5,811 nt of DNA from Lachnospiraceae bacterium UBA5899. Lineage in GTDB: Bacteria; Bacillota; Clostridia; Lachnospirales; Lachnospiraceae. Of the stretch, positions 1-5,701 are shown one piece after another (the first letter of the stretch is position 1; each line of letters begins with the position of its first letter). The stretch is taken from the NCBI GenBank assembly GCA_002432425.1, contig DJEL01000023.1:1-5811 (forward strand), given 5' to 3'. The translations under genes and the position numbers were made by a program. The notes beneath the pieces were generated by a model, which was given only the letters and a program-made list of their open reading frames with translations, was not told the origin of the DNA and did no database searches.

Positions 1-1104
1 AGTTTTAGTTTTTCATTCAAGGTTACCTACCGGGTACCGGAGGAAGGACAGGAACGCGCGGATTTCCTGCAGACCATAAATTTAGAACTGAGTAACGGAA
101 AGGGACCGGATATGCTTTCCAGCGGACTTATCCTGTCACCGGAAGATTATGTGGAAAAAGGCTATCTGGCAAGCGTGGAGGCTCTTATTACAGACCCGGA
201 ACAGTTTGGAAGCGGCGTGCTGGAAGACCAGAAAATAGGGGATACCTTATATGGGATTCCCTATCAGTGCGACTTCTTTCTTGCTGCTTACAGCACCGGG
301 GAAACAGGGGACAGGACAGCCATAACTCTCCCGGAATTTATGGAACTGGTAGAAAATTCGGATGCTGACGTCATAGAGGAGAACATGGGCGGTGTGGATA
401 TCCTGGTATATTATGTACTGTATGATAATGACGATGCTACTTATATTGACTGGAAAGAAGGAAAAAGCTATTTAGACGGGGAAGAATTCAGAAAGGCACT
501 GGAGTTTGCTAAAAAATATGCGGACAGTGACAATACGGACAAGAAAGCATTTGCCCAAAGCACCAGTATTTTCGAATTATTTTTCATAAAAGACATGTAC
601 AGTTATTTTCAGGGTTCGGCTTCCCTGATAGGGTTTCCCTGTAAAGACGGAAACGGTATTTATGTGAGAACCGATGCCTTATATAAAAATGCTGCTACCG
701 GGAATGGAGAAGGAGTGGATGCTTTTTTACGTTTTCTTATATCCGAGAGGGAGCAGGAGCGGTATGCGATGTATGACACTACGGAAATGATACAGGAGGG
801 CTATACAAGTGGAACGACGGGAGCATTCCCGGTTCTGAAAGATGCATACCGGAAGAAAGTAACCAAGGAAGTGCGAGAGGACTATAAGAACAGTTTTTAC
901 ATTTCTAATATATCTTACACGGATGAAATGGTAGACTGGGTTTACTTTATGCGGGACCATGCCAAGCCGGATGACGCCAATGTATATGCTGTTTACCGGA
1001 TTATTATGGAGGAACTGAATCCTTATTTTAACGGTAGTATTTCGGCACAGGAGGCAGCGGAACGGCTCCAGAACCGTGTGCAGCTTTATTTGAATGAGAG
1101 GTAG
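1..1104 (+). CDS. Extracellular solute-binding protein, family 1-like, 5'-truncated by the window edge
   Basis: This reading frame is open from the first base, so the gene begins upstream. The ATG at 112 falls inside the conserved NGKGPDM motif and is not the start. The visible 367 residues align along their whole length with the C-terminal half of the lipoprotein at 3115-5391. Shared blocks include GKGPD, YVEKGYLA, LYGIPY, the YIDWK stretch, EFAKKYAD, GSASLIG, GNGIYV, FLRFLIS, GAFPV, and the ending QNRVQLYLNER. These are typical of family 1 (SBP_bac_1) binding proteins, which sit outside the membrane and capture a ligand, usually a sugar or oligosaccharide, for an ABC importer. The missing N-terminus probably carries a lipoprotein signal and a beta-rich domain as in the paralog, but this cannot be seen. 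No terminator hairpin follows the stop, so read-through into the next genes is possible. The ligand is unknown. Confidence 0.85.
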   Translation, partial: SFSFSFKVTYRVPEEGQERADFLQTINLELSNGKGPDMLSSGLILSPEDYVEKGYLASVEALITDPEQFGSGVLEDQKIGDTLYGIPYQCDFFLAAYSTGETGDRTAITLPEFMELVENSDADVIEENMGGVDILVYYVLYDNDDATYIDWKEGKSYLDGEEFRKALEFAKKYADSDNTDKKAFAQSTSIFELFFIKDMYSYFQGSASLIGFPCKDGNGIYVRTDALYKNAATGNGEGVDAFLRFLISEREQERYAMYDTTEMIQEGYTSGTTGAFPVLKDAYRKKVTKEVREDYKNSFYISNISYTDEMVDWVYFMRDHAKPDDANVYAVYRIIMEELNPYFNGSISAQEAAERLQNRVQLYLNER

Positions 1105-1105
1105 T
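1069..1105 (+). repeat. Direct repeat, copy A (3' end of first lipoprotein gene)
   Basis: These 37 bases recur at 5356-5392 with one mismatch (T versus C at 1090). They encode QNRVQLYLNER, the stop and one further base. Similarity falls sharply on both sides, although the two genes are paralogous throughout. The near-identity of synonymous positions suggests recent duplication or gene conversion of the tail. Confidence 0.8.
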
Positions 1106-1130
1106 AAAACTTAAAAAGGGAACAATATAA

Positions 1131-1159
1131 TTGACCATAAAACTCGGACGTGATAACAT
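1131..1159 (+). promoter_or_regulatory. Candidate SigA promoter with extended -10 for the regulator cassette
   Basis: TTGACC at 1131-1136 matches five of six bases of the -35 consensus. After exactly 17 bases comes TAACAT at 1154-1159, a weaker -10 (four of six) that is preceded by TG one base upstream (1151-1152), making an extended -10. Transcription would start near 1166, about 40 bases before the regulator start at 1205. The site lies in the A/T-rich gap after the first lipoprotein gene, where the cassette would need its own promoter. It is judged by eye only; A/T-rich DNA gives chance matches. Confidence 0.5.
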
Positions 1160-1161
1160 TA

Positions 1162-1178
1162 TACATTATGGATATGTA
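1162..1178. promoter_or_regulatory. Possible operator: short inverted repeat TACAT-N7-ATGTA
   Basis: Arms TACAT (1162-1166) and ATGTA (1174-1178) are perfect reverse complements separated by seven bases. They sit right at and after the predicted transcription start of the regulator cassette. Xre-type regulators often bind such short dyads at their own promoters, so autoregulation is possible. Five-base arms are common by chance in A/T-rich DNA. A TATGTA element (in a GTATGTATAAAT context) recurs at about 1877-1888, ahead of the second regulator, which is weak extra support. Confidence 0.22.
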
Positions 1179-1204
1179 AAATGATATTGTGGAGATGGGT
1201 TGCA

Positions 1205-1864
1205 GTGCTACAAAAGAATACACAGAGAGAAATCGGCTGTAAAATGAAACAACTCCGACAGGAAAAGAAGATGACTCAGGCAGAACTGGCAGAAATGATG
1301 AATGTATCAACTTCAGCAGTATCTAAGTGGGAAAGAGGATTGAATGGGGTGGATATTCATACTGCTTGTGAACTGGCGAAAATCTTTGAAATTCCAGTAT
1401 CAGAATTAATGAATGGATATTGGATAGATAAAGGAGAACCAGAAGAACAGGAAGGTCAGAAGGACACAGAGATACAGCAGGGAATACATAAATTCCGGAG
1501 AGTATGGATTGGTGCTGGGGGATGTATTTTAGTGGTTATCATATTTCTGTGCCTGTTTTTCTACCATAGGCAAAATGATAAGTTTACGGCAAAAGTTGTA
1601 GATGAGTTCTTTGTGAATAAGTCTGAGCAGTTGGATAATAAGGCGGTTTATTATATTATAATTGAATACCAGGGAAAGTATCCTGAGGCAGGACCAATCA
1701 TACATTTGGATGATATAGAAATAGAGAATTTGCAATACTTTGAAAATGCTGCATTAGTCCATATATCTTATTGGGAACATTATCTTGGAAGAGAACATAT
1801 AGGAGAAGCAGAGAATTACTGTATTTTTAATTTAGAAAAACCAGAAGATACAAATGGAATGTAA
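1205..1864 (+). CDS. Membrane-anchored Xre-family regulator (HTH, one TM helix, exported C-terminal domain), copy 1
   Basis: A 219-residue protein that would bind DNA while anchored in the membrane. Residues 10-70 form an Xre/HTH_3 helix-turn-helix: IG..MKQLR, then MTQAELAE, NVSTSAVSKWERG and the FEIPVSELM ending. An acidic linker (about 75-93) leads to one hydrophobic helix at 101-120, and about 98 residues follow that must be outside if the HTH is inside. The exported part shares VDEFF, a YY..EY.G block and a SYWEHYLGREHI block with the neighbour at 1905. I chose GTG 1205 because GGAGA at 1191-1195 lies 9 bases upstream and because it aligns with the start of the paralog. The in-frame ATG at 1181 would add eight residues but has no good ribosome binding site. 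Ligand and target promoters are unknown. The family assignment is firm for the HTH; the exported domain is not recognised. Confidence 0.85.
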   Translation: MLQKNTQREIGCKMKQLRQEKKMTQAELAEMMNVSTSAVSKWERGLNGVDIHTACELAKIFEIPVSELMNGYWIDKGEPEEQEGQKDTEIQQGIHKFRRVWIGAGGCILVVIIFLCLFFYHRQNDKFTAKVVDEFFVNKSEQLDNKAVYYIIIEYQGKYPEAGPIIHLDDIEIENLQYFENAALVHISYWEHYLGREHIGEAENYCIFNLEKPEDTNGM

Positions 1865-1904
1865 TAAATTTGCATTGTATGTATAAATTCATGGGAGAGA
1901 GAAT

Positions 1905-2537
1905 ATGGTCTTACCTACAAGTACACCTGAAGAAATAGGTAATAGAATAAAACAGTTTCGTATAGAACAGAAAATGACTCAGGCAGAATTAGTTGAAAAA
2001 ATGAATGTATCTGCTTCAGCCGTATCCAAATGGGAAAAAGGGATAAATGTTCCGGAGGTCCAGACCCTATATCGCTTATCTGATATTTTTAAAATTCCAA
2101 TTTCAAATTTAATAGAAAATAAAATAGCCGAGGAAGGAAATACAGAAGATAAAAAATGTTTAGAAACCCAGAACGAAGATAGTGATTCGCACAAGCATAA
2201 AATGTTATGGAAAATTGTTTTAGGGGTTATAATTGTCTTAATTGTATTTTGCGGTTTCTTGCTTTATAAAGAAAAAAGCAGATTTCAGACTCAGATTGTA
2301 GATGAGTTTTTTGACGAAACCTCCGGTGAAAGAGGATATTTTACTGCATATTATCTGGCAGTGGAATATAGGGGGACTATAACACCTGAAGAAATGGATA
2401 CATATATGGAGAAAATCAGGGAGGAAAGGTACCCTTATTTTAAGGAAGCAGAGGTAATATTCATTTCTTTTTGGAAAAAATATGAAGGAAGAGAACATAT
2501 AGAAGAAACAGATTATTTCGGCATACTATATCCATAG
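1905..2537 (+). CDS. Membrane-anchored Xre-family regulator (HTH, one TM helix, exported C-terminal domain), copy 2
   Basis: A 210-residue paralog of the preceding gene, 40 bases downstream and probably co-transcribed. GGGAGAG at 1893-1899 gives a good ribosome binding site for ATG 1905. Residues 11-71 form the Xre helix-turn-helix (IG.RIKQFR, MTQAELVEKMNVSASAVSKW, FKIPISNLI). A polar linker rich in E, D and K (74-99) precedes a single membrane helix at about 101-121. The exported tail of about 88 residues keeps VDEFF, AYYLAVEYRG and ISFWKKYEGREHI, all colinear with copy 1. The two proteins are collinear with an offset of one residue through the HTH and the start of the linker. Between the conserved blocks the exported parts differ, so the copies may bind different ligands or act as a heterodimer; that is inference. 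DNA binding is expected from the family; target genes are unknown. Confidence 0.87.
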   Translation: MVLPTSTPEEIGNRIKQFRIEQKMTQAELVEKMNVSASAVSKWEKGINVPEVQTLYRLSDIFKIPISNLIENKIAEEGNTEDKKCLETQNEDSDSHKHKMLWKIVLGVIIVLIVFCGFLLYKEKSRFQTQIVDEFFDETSGERGYFTAYYLAVEYRGTITPEEMDTYMEKIREERYPYFKEAEVIFISFWKKYEGREHIEETDYFGILYP

Positions 2538-2564
2538 GAAATAGATAAGAGGAGAGAACGATAT

Positions 2565-2924
2565 ATGAAAAGATATATTTTGGGAATTATTATGATTATA
2601 GTATTTTTTTGTCTACCAATGCCTGTTTGTGCAGCAGAGCGTGCAGAAGAGCAAACAAATATGAGAGATATTTCTTTGAACAATTACATGGAGAAAGAAA
2701 TTTCCTATCGAATATTGGGAGAAAAAATATTACTTGCTTCTGCTGATACTGTCACAGTGGAAAAAATTTTTGAATACAGTGGCAATGTGACTCTAAGCAA
2801 AACTTTGAAGTGGACGGAAAAGGTTAATAATAATATTTATTCTGGGATACTTTATCTAAAGGGGGTACGTTACTTTAATGGAATGACATATGCGACATAT
2901 CAGGGTGTTTTGTATAAACAGTAG
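2565..2924 (+). CDS. Small secreted protein of unknown function
   Basis: A 119-residue protein with a clear Sec signal peptide: MKRY, a hydrophobic core to about residue 17, and a likely signal peptidase I cut after VCA (residues 21-23). The mature chain would be about 96 residues, with no cysteine and no second membrane helix. Its C-terminal half alternates polar and aromatic or aliphatic residues (SGNVTLSKTLKW, YSGILYLKGV, TYATYQGVLYK), suggesting a small beta-sheet fold. The start has GGAG at 2551-2554, ten bases upstream, and the gene lies 27 bases after the second regulator, so the three genes probably form one operon. I do not recognise the family. Because its neighbours are sensors with exported domains, it could be their ligand, a co-sensor or a regulated product. 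It is followed in the same frame, after a TAG stop, by a coding-like remnant. Confidence 0.75.
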   Translation: MKRYILGIIMIIVFFCLPMPVCAAERAEEQTNMRDISLNNYMEKEISYRILGEKILLASADTVTVEKIFEYSGNVTLSKTLKWTEKVNNNIYSGILYLKGVRYFNGMTYATYQGVLYKQ

Positions 2925-3125
2925 GTTAAAAAGGGGATTAAAACAGTAGGAACTCATCAGTACATAACAAAAGTTGTAAATGGAAAGGAAATCATGGCAA
3001 CTTGTACGGTATCCTATCGTGCTTTTTTGGATATTTACAGATGTGGATGCGGAGCGCGGAAAACATCGCCCCATGGATTTAACATCAAATCAATCAATAA
3101 GGAGACCGGCAAACATGAAGTTTAG
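2925..3125 (+). pseudogene. Remnant of a small secreted protein with a CxC pair (no start or signal peptide)
   Basis: Immediately after the TAG of the secreted-protein gene, the same frame stays open for 66 codons and reads like real protein. From about 2946 it gives VGTHQYITKVVNGKE, then a Cys at 3003 and a YRCGCGA block at 3036-3056, ending at TAG 3123. From memory, small exported Lachnospiraceae proteins share a THxY segment followed by C and CxCG or CxxCG; I could not search for them. There is no start codon, signal peptide or ribosome binding site at the expected place. The only internal ATG with a purine-rich leader (2994) falls inside the conserved part. The 3' end overlaps the ribosome binding site and start of the lipoprotein gene. 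I read it as a truncated gene. It could instead be a C-terminal extension reached by TAG read-through. Confidence 0.42.
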
Positions 3126-5391
3126 AAAGATTGTTACAACCCTGGTACTTGCTTCTTTGCTCCTCGGCGGATGTACCGGATTGAAAAGTACAAACGACAG
3201 AATGACGGAACAGTCCGTGGGAACAACGGAGGGACAGACGGCAGAAGCGGGAAGTACGGAAGACGCAGGACATGCAGCTGAACAGGATGGGAAGACGGAC
3301 GAACCGGAAGTACTTTATTCGGTGCAGGAGGTGGCATTTCCGGACCCTATTTCCCAGATTGACCTCAGGGAAGGGGAAAAGTGCTGGTATTATGATGTCT
3401 TTCAGGCAGGAGATATAGTGGCGTGCAGCGACCGGGGGTACAGTGGCAATTATGAGAACTGGTACTTTTATACGCAGGTTTACGACAGTACCGCAGGTGA
3501 GTGGGTTACCTTTGACGCTACAAACAACAATTATAAGGCAGAGGTTGACGGGGTAACTTATTACGGCATGCAGAATGTGTACCGCTCTCTTGATGATAAG
3601 CTGTATACCAATGCGTATATTCCGGATATGGAGGGCTATCTGTGCGAAACAGACAAAAACGGTTTCCAGCATATTTTGTGTGCCATTCCGAAAATAGAGC
3701 AGGAAATAGATGGGGATTATGAATGGTTTATTGATAAGGAGAAAAGGCTGTACCTGTATTCGGCAGAGGAGAAAACAGTACGGTGTTATGATTCGGAAGG
3801 AACACTTTCCCGGACAGTGGAGGTGCCCGGAACAGTTTATGGCATTATGCAGGGAAACGCCGGAGAAGATGTTTACTGGTGTGGTACCAATCTGAAACTC
3901 AGACCCGTAATCGGCAGCTTGAGCACAGGAGAAATAACGGCAGAGGACAACCTGGAAGAACTGGCTTCGGATTATAAAGCAGTTATGGCAGGGGACGGAA
4001 CCGTTTATCTTGCAGACACACAGAACCTGTTTCGTCTGACGGACGGCATTCTCAGGAAGGTATTTGGTTTTGTGAAAAATGGGTACATTATGAGCTTCAT
4101 GTATGACATGAGACAGACGGAAGAGGGGAGCCTTTCCATACCGGTGGAAATGGATAACTGTATTACCAGACTTTCTATGACGGAGGTAGATTTTCTTCCC
4201 GAAAAGCAGGAAATTATCTATGCGGACCTTGTGGGAAATGCTGCTCTTGCAAAATCCATAGCACGGTTCAACAGGCGGAGCGAAAAATACCATATTACCC
4301 TGCAGCTGCCGGAAAGTATTGACGACAGAGCATCTTTCTGCCAGGAGGTACAGATTGCCCTGGGAACCGGGAAAGGACCGGATTTAATAGGAGCCGAACT
4401 TCTTACGGATATTGCTGGATATGTGGAAAAGGGTTACCTGGCGGAAGTGGGGGACATAGTGGGAGAGTCTTCTCTTTATGTGAACGGGGCGCTGGATACC
4501 TGTACGGTGAATGGAATTCTGTACGGCATTCCTTACGACTGCTCCTTTGACCTGGTGGCTTACAGTAAAGATACTGTGGGGGACAGACAGACTCTTTCCT
4601 TACAGGATTTTGTAGGTCTTGTGGAAAGGTTCGGTGCAGAAATCGTACAGGAGAATGTAAGCGGCACCGGTATTATCTTAAACTATGTGCTGGCTGATGA
4701 AAAAAATACCGATTACATAGACTGGAAGAACGGGAAGTGTTATCTGTCCTCTCCGGAATTTCTGAAAATTCTGGAGTTTGCAAAGAAATATGCAGATACC
4801 GGAAGGGAAGAAAAAGATGCATTTGCCTATATGCCCTTTATGGGATTTGATGAATTGCGGCGGGTTAAGGAAATTTTCAGCTACTTTGACGGCAGTGCAT
4901 CCCTTATTGGTTATCCAAAGGAAAATGGCAATGGTATTTATGTGTCCACAGACAGTATTTATCTTAGGGCAGGTTCGGAAGCAGCAGAGGGGGCGAAAGA
5001 ATTTTTACGGTTTCTCATTTCGGAAGAAGAACAGGAAAAATATGCGTCCTACAATTTTGCCCAGTCACAGGATGACGGTATGTCCACAGCCATGCTGGCA
5101 AAGGAAGGTGCCTTTCCCGTGGTAAAGAGTGCTTACGAAGGAATGATACGTGCGGCAGAGGAACGGGATGCGGATAATGTCAGATATCTGGGAGAACTGC
5201 CTTATACGGAGGACATGGTAGAGCAGATTTATTATATTATTAACCATGCAGAGCCGAAAAATGCCTATATAAATCAGCTTGAAGGTATGGTGGCAGAAGA
5301 ACTGCAACCGTATTTTGCAGGTGATATTTCGGCAGAAGAGGCGGCTGAAAAACTTCAGAACCGTGTGCAGCTTTATCTGAATGAGAGGTAG
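3115..5391 (+). CDS. Lipoprotein with a beta-rich (propeller-like) N-terminal half fused to a family 1 solute-binding domain
   Basis: A 758-residue exported lipoprotein. ATG 3115 is the start: AAGGAG at 3099-3104 lies ten bases upstream, and the protein opens with MKFRK, a hydrophobic core and the lipobox LGGC with Cys20. An upstream in-frame ATG (2980) would bury this signal peptide. Residues 21-67 are a T/E/G/D-rich linker. Residues 70-355 are beta-rich with repeated strand-turn patterns (for example EWFIDKEKRLYLYS from 203), resembling propeller blades. From about 363 to the end it is an SBP_bac_1-like domain with GKGPD at 419-423, YVEKGYLA, LYGIPYDC, YIDWK and the C-terminal EEAAEKLQNRVQLYL. 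It would sit on the outer face of the membrane and bind a ligand, likely a carbohydrate. No permease or ATPase gene is adjacent, so a sensing role is possible. The binding half is paralogous to the gene at 1-1104. Confidence 0.88.
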   Translation: MKFRKIVTTLVLASLLLGGCTGLKSTNDRMTEQSVGTTEGQTAEAGSTEDAGHAAEQDGKTDEPEVLYSVQEVAFPDPISQIDLREGEKCWYYDVFQAGDIVACSDRGYSGNYENWYFYTQVYDSTAGEWVTFDATNNNYKAEVDGVTYYGMQNVYRSLDDKLYTNAYIPDMEGYLCETDKNGFQHILCAIPKIEQEIDGDYEWFIDKEKRLYLYSAEEKTVRCYDSEGTLSRTVEVPGTVYGIMQGNAGEDVYWCGTNLKLRPVIGSLSTGEITAEDNLEELASDYKAVMAGDGTVYLADTQNLFRLTDGILRKVFGFVKNGYIMSFMYDMRQTEEGSLSIPVEMDNCITRLSMTEVDFLPEKQEIIYADLVGNAALAKSIARFNRRSEKYHITLQLPESIDDRASFCQEVQIALGTGKGPDLIGAELLTDIAGYVEKGYLAEVGDIVGESSLYVNGALDTCTVNGILYGIPYDCSFDLVAYSKDTVGDRQTLSLQDFVGLVERFGAEIVQENVSGTGIILNYVLADEKNTDYIDWKNGKCYLSSPEFLKILEFAKKYADTGREEKDAFAYMPFMGFDELRRVKEIFSYFDGSASLIGYPKENGNGIYVSTDSIYLRAGSEAAEGAKEFLRFLISEEEQEKYASYNFAQSQDDGMSTAMLAKEGAFPVVKSAYEGMIRAAEERDADNVRYLGELPYTEDMVEQIYYIINHAEPKNAYINQLEGMVAEELQPYFAGDISAEEAAEKLQNRVQLYLNER

Positions 5392-5392
5392 T
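5356..5392 (+). repeat. Direct repeat, copy B (3' end of second lipoprotein gene)
   Basis: Partner of the repeat at 1069-1105, in the same orientation and at the equivalent place in the paralogous gene. Together they bracket a segment of about 4.3 kb holding the regulator cassette and the second lipoprotein gene. Recombination between the copies would remove exactly that segment and leave one intact tail. Confidence 0.8.
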
Positions 5393-5477
5393 CGTTTCCT
5401 GATAAATGCGTTAAATGGATAGAGAAAGATGCAAGTGAGTATGATATAAAAAGAAGATGAAGGAGCCGGAGGCGATG

Positions 5478-5535
5478 CCGGAAAGCAAGAAGTATTTTAC
5501 CAAGTGCTTTCCGTGTCAAAGTTTCCGGTTTTTTT
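5478..5535 (+). terminator. Candidate intrinsic terminator with two competing 3' arms
   Basis: The left arm CCGGAAA (5478-5484) can pair with TTTCCGG (5522-5528), which is followed directly by seven T's (5529-5535). That is a terminator pattern, but with a long loop. The same left arm also forms a better nine-pair stem, CGGAAAGCA (5479-5487) with TGCTTTCCG (5505-5513), around a 17-base loop that ends 15 bases before the T-tract. The two folds exclude each other. The position, about 90 bases after the lipoprotein stop, fits an end-of-operon terminator. Confidence 0.5.
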
Positions 5536-5553
5536 ATTCTGCAAAAATAAACC

Positions 5554-5582
5554 TTGCATAGTCTATAACTTTACGATATACT
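5554..5582 (+). promoter_or_regulatory. Candidate SigA promoter for the Rpn-type gene
   Basis: TTGCAT (5554-5559, three of six consensus -35 bases) and TATACT (5577-5582, five of six -10 bases) are separated by the ideal 17 bases. They lie just after the terminator-like structure and would give a leader of about 110 bases before the GTG start at 5702. The -35 is weak, so this is a moderate call. Confidence 0.38.
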
Positions 5583-5701
5583 ACGTCCATAAGCAGATAC
5601 TTCTTTTTTCTAACTTTCTTTGTCAGCACTCGCTGGCGTCTAAAAATTCAAGAATTCCTGCTTAGAATCCAAGAACAACCAGATAATCTAAGGAGGAAAA
5701 T

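Larger units (their letters stand above)
5392..5701 (+). other. Gene-free stretch between the lipoprotein gene and the Rpn-type gene
   Basis: This 310-base interval holds no convincing gene. It contains overlapping hairpins with a T-tract (5478-5535), a candidate promoter (5554-5582), and a small stem in the presumed leader (GTCAGC 5622-5627 with GCTGGC 5632-5637, loop ACTC, one G-T pair). It ends with a strong ribosome binding site, AGGAGG at 5691-5696. Short open frames exist (for example 5457-5561), but they run through the terminator-like structure and have no recognisable content. Confidence 0.6.

Noticed and set aside
2980..3114. In-frame 45-codon upstream extension of the large lipoprotein, starting at ATG 2980
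   Set aside because: It would bury a textbook lipoprotein signal peptide (MKFRK to LGGC) in the middle of the protein. ATG 3115 has its own AAGGAG site, and another frame of 2980-3080 looks more like real protein.
2994..3125. 43-codon ORF with a purine-rich leader (GGAAAGGA) and ATG at 2994
   Set aside because: The start falls inside the conserved part of the remnant and gives no signal peptide, so it is better read as part of a truncated gene.
3094..4293. Long open frame on the minus strand (about 400 codons) opposite the lipoprotein gene
   Set aside because: It lies fully antisense to a well-supported gene. Its translation is rich in Cys, His and Ile with no domain pattern, typical of a shadow frame.
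5392..5460. In-frame open continuation of about 22 codons after the lipoprotein TAG, ending in an ATGA overlap
   Set aside because: The paralog at 1-1104 ends at the same residue and is followed at once by TAA, so the tail is not a conserved extension. There is no start codon and chance openness is likely.
5457..5561. Short + strand ORF of 34 codons (or 28 from ATG 5475) with an AAGGAG site
   Set aside because: It runs through the hairpins and T-tract, and its product has no recognisable feature. It is kept only as a possible leader peptide within the attenuator idea.
5534..5590. Minus-strand ORF of 18 codons with coding-like composition (MDVVYRKVIDYARFIF)
   Set aside because: It is too short, has no ribosome binding site, and overlaps the candidate promoter and T-tract. 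An in-frame stop lies about 60 bases upstream. It could be a tiny gene fragment but cannot be supported.
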